14,394 nucleotides of DNA from Pseudomonadota bacterium. GTDB lineage: Bacteria > Pseudomonadota > Gammaproteobacteria > Xanthomonadales > Xanthomonadaceae. The notes under the pieces were generated by a model, which had not been told where the DNA came from, searched no databases, and worked only from the letters and a program-made list of their open reading frames with translations. Where the stretch lies: the NCBI GenBank assembly GCA_023423235.1, contig JAFAFY010000077.1, positions 1 to 14,394 on the forward strand, read 5' to 3'. Shown piece by piece: positions 1 to 7,006 of the stretch (position 1 is the first letter of the stretch; each line of letters opens with the position of its first letter). The translations under genes and the position numbers were made by a program.

Positions 1-1349
1 TCGACCATCGCGGTGAACTGCAGCTCGTGGCCGGGCCGGCCCTCGTGCGCGGACAGGGTCCAGCGCACCGCGTCGAAATTGAAGTCGTCGTAGGCATCGC
101 CGGCGCCGTCGCCGCCGGGATTGCCCAGCGGCAGCACGAACGTGCCCTGCTGCCCGGTGTTGCCGACCAGCGGCGCCGGCAGGAAATGCGGCGCGGGCGA
201 GGCGGCCGATTCCGCGGCCGAACCCAGCCGCATCTGCATCGGCCTGTTGGGTACATCGACGATGGCGTTGGCCTCGATGATCGGGTCGATCGCGTCGATG
301 ACCTCGCGGTAGCTCGCTTCCAGCCGGTCGTCGGGAATCGACTCGCGCTTGAGCGCGCGGATCACCTCGCGGTAGTCGCGCGCCTCGATGCCGTTGGCCG
401 CGGCCACCAGCGGCGCCAGCTGCTGCATCTGCGCGCGGATTTCCATGTAGGCCAGCTGCGCGCGCTGCATCAGCAGGTGCGGGTCGATGTCGGTGCCGTA
501 CTGCTTGAGCCCGAAGGCGTAGAGCTCGGGCGGCAGGCGGGTGTCCTCGCGCGCCTGTGGCAGCACGCGCGCGCGGGTCCACGCGGCGTAGTCGGTGATC
601 TCGCGCGCGATCGCATCCAGCGCGGCATCGGCGTCGGCGCCGGTGATGCCGTAGTCGGCAAACAGCTTGCGGATGCCGGCGATGTAGGTGTCGGCGTTGC
701 CCAGCGCGCGCTCGACTTCCAGCCGGGTCGGTTGCAGCAGCGCCGGGTTCGACAGCCGTTCCTCGTAGCGCTGGCGCGCCAACTGCGTGATCGCGGTGCT
801 GCCTTCGGCCAGGCCGGCATAGCGCTGCAGGCGCGCCAGCGCCTTGGCCCGGCGCTCGGGCGGGGTCTGTTCCGAGAGCAGGCTGTTGAGGCCGCTGAAC
901 ACCAGTTGCGGCGCGTCGGTCCACGGCAACAGGAAGCGCTCGTTGAGCGCGCTGCCCTCGATGGCCTGGTCGATGCTGGTCAGCAGGATCTGCAGGTCCT
1001 GGCGCACGTTGGCATCACGTTCGAGTTCCAGCTGGGTCTGCAGCTTCGCGCGTGCGCCCGATAGCGCCTCGCGGTAGCGGCGCGCGTTGTCCGGGCCGAG
1101 GTCGGCCACCTGGTCGTCGTAGCCGGGAATGCCGAAGAAACCGGCGGACTCGGGCTGGAACGGCGCCTGCGCGTCGATCAGGATCTGCGCCAGCTGGTTG
1201 CTGCGCGCGACCCACGCCGGACTTGCCGCGGGAGAGGCTTCGCTGGCGGCCGCGCGCGCGGCGTCGGTATGGGCGTGGGCCGTGATCGGCAGGGCCAGCG
1301 CCAGGGCGATGGCAAGGCGGCTGGCGGCTTGGGCAATGGACAGCTGCAT
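1..1349 (-). CDS. DUF885 family secreted peptidase-like protein (C terminus cut by window edge)
   Basis: About 449 residues are visible; the C-terminal part lies beyond the left edge. The protein starts MQLSIAQAASRLAIALALAL, a Sec signal peptide with a likely cleavage after AHA (around residue 27), so it should be periplasmic or secreted. Close to the edge, positions 18-47 encode HEGRPGHELQ, which matches the HEGxPGHxxQ motif of the DUF885 family and resembles an HExxH-type zinc site. The first ~300 residues are mostly alpha-helical, typical of the family. Function is poorly defined; members are usually treated as metal-dependent peptidases or dipeptidyl carboxypeptidase-like proteins. The start at 1349 has GGAG about six bases upstream. 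It lies 70 bp downstream of the Coa1-family gene and is probably the last visible gene of the dipeptidyl-peptidase operon. Family assignment is secure; substrate is unknown. Confidence 0.88.
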   Translation of the reverse strand, partial: MQLSIAQAASRLAIALALALPITAHAHTDAARAAASEASPAASPAWVARSNQLAQILIDAQAPFQPESAGFFGIPGYDDQVADLGPDNARRYREALSGARAKLQTQLELERDANVRQDLQILLTSIDQAIEGSALNERFLLPWTDAPQLVFSGLNSLLSEQTPPERRAKALARLQRYAGLAEGSTAITQLARQRYEERLSNPALLQPTRLEVERALGNADTYIAGIRKLFADYGITGADADAALDAIAREITDYAAWTRARVLPQAREDTRLPPELYAFGLKQYGTDIDPHLLMQRAQLAYMEIRAQMQQLAPLVAAANGIEARDYREVIRALKRESIPDDRLEASYREVIDAIDPIIEANAIVDVPNRPMQMRLGSAAESAASPAPHFLPAPLVGNTGQQGTFVLPLGNPGGDGAGDAYDDFNFDAVRWTLSAHEGRPGHELQFTAMV

Positions 1350-1419
1350 CGCGGGCTCCGGTGGGGCGGTCAGGCAGCCACGATGGACCGCGGTGTGTCC
1401 GACGACAATCCGTCGGAGG

Positions 1420-1908
1420 TCATGGGGCGGGCGGCGCGTCCAGGCTGTCTCCGTCCTGCGCCAGCGCGACGATTTCCTGATCGGGACCGATGAACACCAG
1501 CCTGCGGTAGACCCAGCGGCCCTGTACCCGGTGGGCATCGGCGTTGACCATGCCGCTGCCGTTCGGCCCCGACAGTTTGATCATCAGCTCTGCCTCGCCG
1601 GAGCCGCCGCCGGTGGTGCTCTTGCTGATGCTGCCCGAGGGCATGAAGCCTTCGCTGATCGGATCGCCGAGGGCCGCCGCCACCTCGGGATGGTGGCGCG
1701 CCCGGGCGACGGCGTCGGCATAGACGTCGGAGGCGAGCAGCGAGCCGCGCACGCCCAGCACCAGCGCGCCGACCGCACCGGCGACGAGCGCAAACGCCGT
1801 GATCACCAACAGGGGCGCCGCCCACTTCCAGTTGCGTTGCCACCAGCCACGTGGCGCTGCATGGGAAGCGACCGGTTCGGGTGGCAGGGGCGGGGGCATG
1901 CTGGACAT
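1420..1908 (-). CDS. Coa1-family (cytochrome oxidase assembly factor 1-like) membrane protein
   Basis: This is a 162-residue protein. Residues 1-20 are proline-rich and cytoplasmic (MSSMPPPLPPEP). A WWQRNWKW stretch leads into one transmembrane helix at about residues 28-52. The remaining ~110 residues form a soluble domain with the pattern of the Coa1 family: A..A..HPEVAAALGDPI, a glycine-rich turn, strands such as GEAELMIKLSGPNGSG, and a final GRWVYRRLVF. Mitochondrial Coa1 helps assemble cytochrome c oxidase, but bacterial members of this architecture have no proven role and usually sit away from oxidase genes, as here. The start at 1908 has AGGA seven bases upstream. It lies 55 bp after the dipeptidyl peptidase IV gene and 70 bp before the DUF885 gene, so co-transcription is likely. 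Family call is good; a function in respiration should not be assumed. Confidence 0.82.
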   Translation of the reverse strand: MSSMPPPLPPEPVASHAAPRGWWQRNWKWAAPLLVITAFALVAGAVGALVLGVRGSLLASDVYADAVARARHHPEVAAALGDPISEGFMPSGSISKSTTGGGSGEAELMIKLSGPNGSGMVNADAHRVQGRWVYRRLVFIGPDQEIVALAQDGDSLDAPPAP

Positions 1909-1963
1909 GTCGGAATCCTGTCTGGGATGGAGGGGCGCGGCGGACAGCAGTCGTCGGACGGGG

Positions 1964-4219
1964 TCAGGGCGTCAGACAGCGCGCCAGGAACGCCTCGCTG
2001 AGGCGGTAGCGGTGCAGCGCATCGCGGCCACGCAAGCCGTGCTTGGCGCCGGGATAGGTCATCAGCTCGAACGGCGTGCCGGCCTGCTGCAGCTGGCTCA
2101 TCAGCTGGGTGGAGTTTGTGAACAGCACGTTGTCGTCGGCCATGCCGTGGATCAGCAGCAGCGCGTTGGGGCGGATGGCGTCGGCGTGGGTGAACACACT
2201 GGCCTCGTGATAGCCGTCGACGTTGGCCGCCGGCAGGTTCATGTAACGCTCGGTGTAGTGGGTGTCGTACAGCGCCCAATCCGCGACCGGCGCGCCGGCG
2301 ATGCCGCAGGCGTAGGCCTCGGGCGCCTTGGCCAGCAGCATCAGGGTCATGTAGCCGCCGTTGGACCAGCCGTTGACCGCGATGCGTTTGCCATCGACCC
2401 ACGGTTGCGCGCGCAGCCATTCGACGCCGCGCACCTGGTCCTCGACCTCCACCGTGCCCTGGCGCCTGTACAGCGCGCCGCCGAACGCCGCGCCGCGCCG
2501 CGGCGTGCCGCGGTTGTCGAGCGAGAACACCACGTAGCCCTGCTGCGCCAGGTACTGGTGGAAGCTGGCGTCGGCGCGTCCCGGCCAGCTGTTGAGCACG
2601 GTCTGCGCGGCCGGGCCGCCGTAGACGAACACGACCACCGGGTGCGGCGTGGCGGCATCGAAACCGGCCGGCTTGATCAGCGAATAATGCAGCGGCGTGC
2701 GGCCGTCGGCGGCGGTCAGGGTGCCGAACTCGGTCGGGCGATGCGCGGCGCGGTAGGGCGCGTAGGGGTGGCCGGGCGCGGCGAGGTCGTTGTCGAGCAG
2801 GGTCGCGATCTTCTCGCCATTGGCGCGGTGCAGGGCGATCTGCGGCGGCGTGGTGGTGTTCGACCAGCTGTCGACATAGACCGAGGCGTTGCGCGCGAAG
2901 CTGGCGGCGTGCATGCCGGGCTCGGTGGACAGTGCGCCTACCTCACCGCCGTCCAGCGCGATCGAGAACAGGCGCGATTCGGTCGGCAGCGCAGTGGCCT
3001 TGCCGCCATCGAGCGACAGGCCGGCGCGGAAATAGGCCAGGCCGGCGCCGGCATCGACGGCGAGCAGTTCATCGACCGGCCAGTCGCCGCGGGTGAGCTG
3101 GGTCAGTGCGCTGCCGTCCTCCGACGCCAGGTACAGGTGCTGGAAACCGTCGCGCTCCGACGACCACAGGAAGCGGCCGTCGTCGAGAAAGCGCAGGCTG
3201 TTGTGCAGCGGTACCCAGGTGCGGCTGCGTTCGGTGACCAGGGTGCGTTGGGCGCCGGTCGCCAGCGTGGTCTCCACCAGTTCCAGCGTCTGCTGGTCGC
3301 GCGACTGGCGCTGGAAGGTCAGGCGCGCGGGGTCGCGCCATTGCACCCGGGCGAGGTAGATGTCGGGGTTGCCGCCAAGGTCGACGTTCGCCGCTTCACC
3401 GCCCTGCGGCGCAACCACGTGCAGCGAGATGCGCACGTTGTCGTCGCCGGCCGCCGGATAGCGCTGCTCCACGACCTCGGTGCGGTCGGGGTAGACCTCG
3501 TAGCGCTTCTGCACCGGCACCGGCGATTCGTCGATGCGCGCATAGGCGATCGCGCTGTCGTCGGGCGCCCACCAGTAGCCGGTGTGGCGGTCCATCTCCT
3601 CGTCGGCAACGAACTCGGCCACGCCGTTGCCGATGGTGTCGCTGCCGTCGAAGGTCAGCCGGTGCTGGCGGCCGTCGGCGAGATCGATGACCCACAGGTC
3701 GCGCGCGCGGATGAAGCTGACGTAGCCACCCCTGGGCGAGAGCTTGGGATCGGTGGCGAAGCCTTCGCCGTCGGTGAGCTTGCGCACCGCCTCGCGCCCG
3801 GTCTTCGCCAGGTCGTAGAGATATAGCTCGCCGCCCAGCGGGAACAGCAGGGTGCGCGCATCCGGCGCCCACTGGTAATCCACGATGCCCGACTGCCCGG
3901 CGATGCGCTGGCGCTCGCGGCGCGCCTTCTCCTCGTCGCTCAGGGTCTCCTCGCCCGGCAGCACCACCTTGGAATCGACCAGCATCCGGGTCTGGCCGCT
4001 GGCGATGTCGTACTCCCACAGGTCGAGCTGGTTGCGGTTGTCGTCGCGCCCGCGCAGGAACGTCACCCGCGACCCGTCCGGCGCCACCTGCGGCTTCATC
4101 AGCGTGGGTCCGGCCAGCGGCGCATCGCCGGTGATGGCTTCCAGGGTGAGCTTGCGCTCGGCGGCGGGGGTGCTGGCGGTGGCGATCACGAGGGCGGCGG
4201 CGGTGAGCAGGGAGCGCAT
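1964..4219 (-). CDS. Dipeptidyl peptidase IV (S9B family prolyl oligopeptidase-type serine peptidase)
   Basis: This 751-residue protein has an N-terminal signal peptide (MRSLLTAAALVIATASTPAA, cut near residue 20), so it is periplasmic or secreted. An N-terminal eight-bladed beta-propeller (about residues 40-480) carries the substrate N-terminus-binding double Glu in VADEEMDR (E207/E208), the hallmark of the DPP IV subgroup. The C-terminal alpha/beta-hydrolase domain holds the triad: Ser619 in GWSNGGY, Asp695 in HGMADDNV and His727 in GAKHGL. Expected activity is release of X-Pro (and X-Ala) dipeptides from peptide N termini. Length and motifs agree with the characterised Stenotrophomonas maltophilia DPP IV. 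The reading frame extends 52 codons further upstream, but that extension is not signal-like, so the ATG at 4219 that begins the signal peptide is chosen. It is probably the first gene of the operon with the Coa1-family and DUF885 genes. Confidence 0.95.
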   Translation of the reverse strand: MRSLLTAAALVIATASTPAAERKLTLEAITGDAPLAGPTLMKPQVAPDGSRVTFLRGRDDNRNQLDLWEYDIASGQTRMLVDSKVVLPGEETLSDEEKARRERQRIAGQSGIVDYQWAPDARTLLFPLGGELYLYDLAKTGREAVRKLTDGEGFATDPKLSPRGGYVSFIRARDLWVIDLADGRQHRLTFDGSDTIGNGVAEFVADEEMDRHTGYWWAPDDSAIAYARIDESPVPVQKRYEVYPDRTEVVEQRYPAAGDDNVRISLHVVAPQGGEAANVDLGGNPDIYLARVQWRDPARLTFQRQSRDQQTLELVETTLATGAQRTLVTERSRTWVPLHNSLRFLDDGRFLWSSERDGFQHLYLASEDGSALTQLTRGDWPVDELLAVDAGAGLAYFRAGLSLDGGKATALPTESRLFSIALDGGEVGALSTEPGMHAASFARNASVYVDSWSNTTTPPQIALHRANGEKIATLLDNDLAAPGHPYAPYRAAHRPTEFGTLTAADGRTPLHYSLIKPAGFDAATPHPVVVFVYGGPAAQTVLNSWPGRADASFHQYLAQQGYVVFSLDNRGTPRRGAAFGGALYRRQGTVEVEDQVRGVEWLRAQPWVDGKRIAVNGWSNGGYMTLMLLAKAPEAYACGIAGAPVADWALYDTHYTERYMNLPAANVDGYHEASVFTHADAIRPNALLLIHGMADDNVLFTNSTQLMSQLQQAGTPFELMTYPGAKHGLRGRDALHRYRLSEAFLARCLTP

Positions 4220-4491
4220 GGCGGATCCACGGACATATCGGCCTGCAGTATCGATGATCGGGCTTGTCGCGTGCACCTCGCCCCTCCCGGGCAGGCGCGC
4301 TGCCTGCGTTCCAATCGCCAGCCTGGCCACGTTGCATCCGCAACGCCGGTCCCACTTCGCGCCTGATCCCGGCATGACCTAGGGTCTGCCCCGGTTGCCG
4401 GCTTCGGGCGTTCCGCGGACTGTCGGACACGGTTTCCTTCTTCATCGATCCCGGCCGCCGCCGCGGCGACACAACCGGAGTGCCTTCGGCC
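4220..4491. other. Divergent intergenic region between dipeptidyl peptidase IV and lipase genes
   Basis: This 272-bp region must hold the promoters for the minus-strand peptidase operon and the plus-strand lipase gene. I see no convincing -35/-10 pair on either strand; a weak GATACT lies about 40 bases upstream of the peptidase start on the minus strand. Two small perfect inverted repeats are present: GCAGGC-5-GCCTGC at 4291-4307 and CGTTGC-4-GCAACG at 4330-4345. Neither has a T-run, so they are not clear terminators. No coding sequence is evident. Confidence 0.5.
4477..4480 (+). promoter_or_regulatory. Ribosome binding site deciding the lipase start
   Basis: GGAG lies 11 bases before the ATG at 4492. 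The in-frame GTG at 4480 overlaps this GGAG and has no purine-rich element at a suitable distance of its own, so the ATG start (MSNNIGN) is preferred over the four-codon-longer GTG start. Confidence 0.5.
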
Positions 4492-5817
4492 ATGAGCAAC
4501 AACATCGGCAACATCGCCACCGCAGCGCATGTGTTGTACGAGAACTTCGAGCGGTTCGATGTCGCCCACCAGCAGAACGACAACAAGGCCGACGGCAAGA
4601 TCAGCAGCAAGGACCTTCGGGCTGCCGCCAGCAACAAGAACGATGCGTTCTCCGGTGACATGATCGATGCCGCGCAGTACCTGCTGGACAATCCGAGCGA
4701 TCACGACCAGCTCGATGTTGCCAATGATGTCCTGGTCAAGGACAAGGCCGGCAAGCTGGATGACCGCATCGGCCGTGCGGACCTGGAGGCGGCCCTGCAT
4801 GTCGGCTCCCGCCTGCACGAGCGCGACTCCCCCGACGACGACATGTATGCGGGCATCGCCGAGATGTTCGACAGTTACGGGCGCGCCGATGGCAACCAGT
4901 ACCCGCTCTACTCGGGATATTCCGGCGAGGAAGGAAAGCGACAGCAGGCTTCGTTGGCACCGGCCGCCGATGGCACCTGGGCGCAGCGCGAGACTGCCAA
5001 CAACGGAACGAATGCGATCGACCGCGACATTGCCGGTCTGGCCAAGGCCACCTATTCGGATGTCGCCGCGGACGGGGAGACGATCCATGGGTGGGATCGG
5101 CTGGGGCTGGACGAGGCGAAGCGGGAACTCAGGCTCAGCGACGATGTGGTGCTGAAGGATCCCTCGACCGGTTTCGATGCCGCAATCTTCAAGAAGGACA
5201 AGGCCGAGGGAGCGACCGGCTCCGACCAGTACGTTCTCTCCTTCCGGGGCACCGAGCCCACCAGCCTTGCCGACTGGAAGACCAATTTCGGGCAGGCGAT
5301 GGGCGGCATGCCGGCGCAGTACAAGCAGGCGGTCCAACTGGCCAAGGAAGTCTCGCTGGGGACGACCGAGTTTGCCCGCGTCGAGGGCGGGGTCACCCAG
5401 TTCGACAATGGCAACCTCATCATCGCCGGGCATTCGCTGGGCGGCGGTCTGGCGACGGCCGCCGCTGCCGCCACGCGCAAGCCCGCGGTGACGTTCAACG
5501 CAGCCGGCGTTCGGGACGGCAATCTGAAGTCGATCGCGGAGAACAACCCGACCTACAACGGCGACGAAAAGAAGTCCGGTGGGGCCATCCGCGAACTGAT
5601 GCGCGAAGGCCAGGTCCGCGGCTATCACGTCGAGGGCGAGTTCCTCGCTGGACTCCAGTCGGTGCCGGGGCTGCCCAGCGCGGCTGGCAACATCATCGAC
5701 ATGAACACCGGATATTCGGCCTGGAAGCCATGGACCTGGAGCCCGGTCGGCTATCACTCGATGAACAGCGTCCTGGAAGGTATGGACAAGATGGACAACG
5801 CGCCGTGGAATGCATGA
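4492..5817 (+). CDS. Class-3-type lipase/phospholipase with N-terminal EF-hand-like repeats (candidate secreted effector)
   Basis: This 441-residue protein has no signal peptide and no transmembrane segment. Residues about 20-103 hold two related modules, FDVA...DGKISSKDLRAA (22-45) and LDVA...DDRIGRADLEAA (74-101). The first has an EF-hand-like loop (D30, K32, D34, G35, I37, D41); the second is degenerate. Residues about 175-425 form an alpha/beta-hydrolase of the lipase class 3 type. FRGT (251-254) is the usual oxyanion segment, and GHSLGG (313-318) gives Ser315 as nucleophile. His422 in GYHSM is the likely catalytic His, with D403 a candidate acid. It should hydrolyse an ester lipid, perhaps a phospholipid; the substrate is not readable from sequence. 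Without a Sec signal, export would need a type III, IV or VI system; I see no C-terminal XVIPCD. The ankyrin gene 224 bp downstream may encode its partner. The N-terminal part is locally less GC-rich than its neighbours. The hydrolase fold is sure; the effector role is inferred. Confidence 0.85.
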   Translation: MSNNIGNIATAAHVLYENFERFDVAHQQNDNKADGKISSKDLRAAASNKNDAFSGDMIDAAQYLLDNPSDHDQLDVANDVLVKDKAGKLDDRIGRADLEAALHVGSRLHERDSPDDDMYAGIAEMFDSYGRADGNQYPLYSGYSGEEGKRQQASLAPAADGTWAQRETANNGTNAIDRDIAGLAKATYSDVAADGETIHGWDRLGLDEAKRELRLSDDVVLKDPSTGFDAAIFKKDKAEGATGSDQYVLSFRGTEPTSLADWKTNFGQAMGGMPAQYKQAVQLAKEVSLGTTEFARVEGGVTQFDNGNLIIAGHSLGGGLATAAAAATRKPAVTFNAAGVRDGNLKSIAENNPTYNGDEKKSGGAIRELMREGQVRGYHVEGEFLAGLQSVPGLPSAAGNIIDMNTGYSAWKPWTWSPVGYHSMNSVLEGMDKMDNAPWNA

Positions 5818-5917
5818 CCCGCTGAACCGCCGGCCGGGCCCAGCTGATCCAGTGGCCGCGTCGTGCGTGCGTCGCTCGGTTCCCGGTGGTGGGGTCGTCC
5901 GTCGCGGATTACCGCCT

Positions 5918-5941
5918 GCCGTCCCGGCATGCCGTAACGGC
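5918..5941. promoter_or_regulatory. Imperfect 24-bp palindrome between lipase and ankyrin genes
   Basis: The arms GCCGTCCCGGCA and TGCCGTAACGGC match at 10 of 12 positions with no spacer, so this looks more like a protein-binding palindrome than a transcript hairpin. It lies 101 bp after the lipase stop and 101 bp before the ankyrin start, where it could act as an operator if the ankyrin gene has its own promoter. Function is unproven. Confidence 0.3.
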
Positions 5942-5981
5942 CCGCTGCATGCACGGCCGCCCTGCATTTGCCGCGCCGGGG

Positions 5982-6000
5982 GCGGAGCGATACGCTTCGC
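5982..6000 (+). other. Small stem-loop upstream of the ankyrin gene
   Basis: GCGGAGCG-ATA-CGCTTCGC forms an eight-pair stem, including one G-U pair, with a three-base loop. It ends 41 bases before the ankyrin start codon. No T-run follows, so it is not a standard terminator. It could be a 5' leader structure or an attenuating element between the two genes, or chance in GC-rich DNA. Confidence 0.3.
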
Positions 6001-6041
6001 GGCCGCGGCGCTGCGCCCGCCGGTTGCCCCAGGGACCCGAC

Positions 6042-6776
6042 ATGCTGTTTGATCTGGAGACGCTCAAGCGCGAGATCTTTCCCGACGACGTGCGCGCAGC
6101 CGAGCTCGCGCTGGCAGCGCAGGCCGGCGACAGCTTCCAGATGAAGGCGCTGGTCGCCCAGGGCGCCAGCCCGAACGCCCATGGCGATGCTGGCATCACG
6201 CCGCTGCAGATCGCGATCGGCGCGCAGAGCCGGGAGGGCGTGATCGGCCTGCTGTATCTCGGCGCCGATCCCGACGTCATCGGCTATGAAGGGCAAGGCG
6301 CGCTGCATATCGCCAGCACCCTGCACGATCCCTGGTTCGCCCAGGTCCTGCTCGACGCAGGCGCGGACATCAATCTCCCGCACGCCCGCACCGGCAACAC
6401 GCCGCTGGCCCACGCGCTGGCGGTGGGTACGGACGAGGCATTCGTGTTCCTGTTGGATCATGGCGCGGACGTCCATCATGTCTCGCAGGTGTCGCTCAAT
6501 ACCGCCTTGCATCAAGCCGCGCTCGTCGACGCGCCCGGTCATGTCTTGCGCCTGCTGGAGCGAGGGGTCGATCCGGGGGCACGCAATCGACAGGGCGCCA
6601 CATTCCAGGACTACCTTTTCATGGCCGATCCGCTGGCGGCGCCTCCCGCCAAACGGCTGCAGTACGCGGCCGTCGTGGCGTGGCTGCGTGGGCATGGCGT
6701 TGGGCTGCAGTCGCAGGCGGGCGACTTTTCGGCGCCTGGGAATGACGGCAGCACGCCGCCGCCGGAGTTCCACTGA
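6042..6776 (+). CDS. Ankyrin-repeat protein (candidate partner or immunity protein of the upstream lipase)
   Basis: This 244-residue protein is built mostly of ankyrin repeats. After a short N-terminal cap (MLFDLETLKREIFPDD) repeats can be seen at about residues 21-46, 51-79 (GITPLQIA...GADPDV), 84-112 (GQGALHIA...GADINL), 118-146 (GNTPLAHA...GADVHH) and 152-180 (LNTALHQA...GVDPGA). The last ~60 residues are a non-repeat tail rich in Gly, Pro and Ser. There is no signal peptide or membrane segment, so a cytosolic protein-binding role is expected. The start at 6042 has AGGGA six bases upstream; in-frame extension to a GTG at 5886 is possible but has no ribosome site and reads as non-coding. 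It follows the lipase gene on the same strand after 224 bp. Ankyrin proteins are sometimes encoded beside toxic effectors as immunity or chaperone partners, which is my inference here; no catalytic motif is present. Confidence 0.88.
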   Translation: MLFDLETLKREIFPDDVRAAELALAAQAGDSFQMKALVAQGASPNAHGDAGITPLQIAIGAQSREGVIGLLYLGADPDVIGYEGQGALHIASTLHDPWFAQVLLDAGADINLPHARTGNTPLAHALAVGTDEAFVFLLDHGADVHHVSQVSLNTALHQAALVDAPGHVLRLLERGVDPGARNRQGATFQDYLFMADPLAAPPAKRLQYAAVVAWLRGHGVGLQSQAGDFSAPGNDGSTPPPEFH

Positions 6777-6839
6777 CCGTTGGCGATCATCGCGTTCCGA
6801 TAGACCGTTACGCTTCCCGTCAGTCCCTCGATCCCATCA

Positions 6840-6857
6840 GGCAGCGCCGCGGCTGCC
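6840..6857. other. Inverted repeat between convergent ankyrin and sotB genes
   Basis: GGCAGC-6-GCTGCC forms a perfect six-bp stem in the 230-bp gap between two convergent genes. No T-run is adjacent on either strand. It may contribute to 3' end formation, but this is weak. The rest of the gap (6777-7006) shows no coding signal. Confidence 0.2.
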
Positions 6858-7006
6858 GGAATGCGCCCACCGTCCGGCACGCACGCCCCACGCCCATACG
6901 CTGAGGCTGGCGCTTGCGCCGCCGCTCGGGTTGTTCATCGTCCCCCGGGGTGTGGCGTCGTGCCGTCGCTGCCTGGACGCCGGGCACACGCCGTCCGGGA
7001 CTGCCG

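Noticed and set aside
1799..3826. A 675-codon open frame on the plus strand
   Set aside because: It lies antisense to the dipeptidyl peptidase IV and part of the Coa1-family gene and has no recognisable protein features.
4291..4345. Two short inverted repeats considered as terminators upstream of the lipase gene
   Set aside because: No T-runs follow on either strand and the genes flanking the region are divergent, so a terminator is not expected here.
4220..4375. A 52-codon N-terminal extension of the dipeptidyl peptidase IV
   Set aside because: The extension would bury the signal peptide that begins at the ATG at 4219, and it has no membrane-targeting character.
4186..5967. A 593-codon open frame on the minus strand through the lipase gene
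   Set aside because: It is antisense to the lipase, whose catalytic motifs prove the plus-strand frame. The minus-strand product has no domain features.
5810..6052. An 80-codon open frame overlapping both the lipase stop and the ankyrin start
   Set aside because: The overlap geometry is suggestive of coupling, but the product is Arg/Pro/Ala/Cys-rich with no structure, and there is no proper ribosome site apart from lipase coding sequence.
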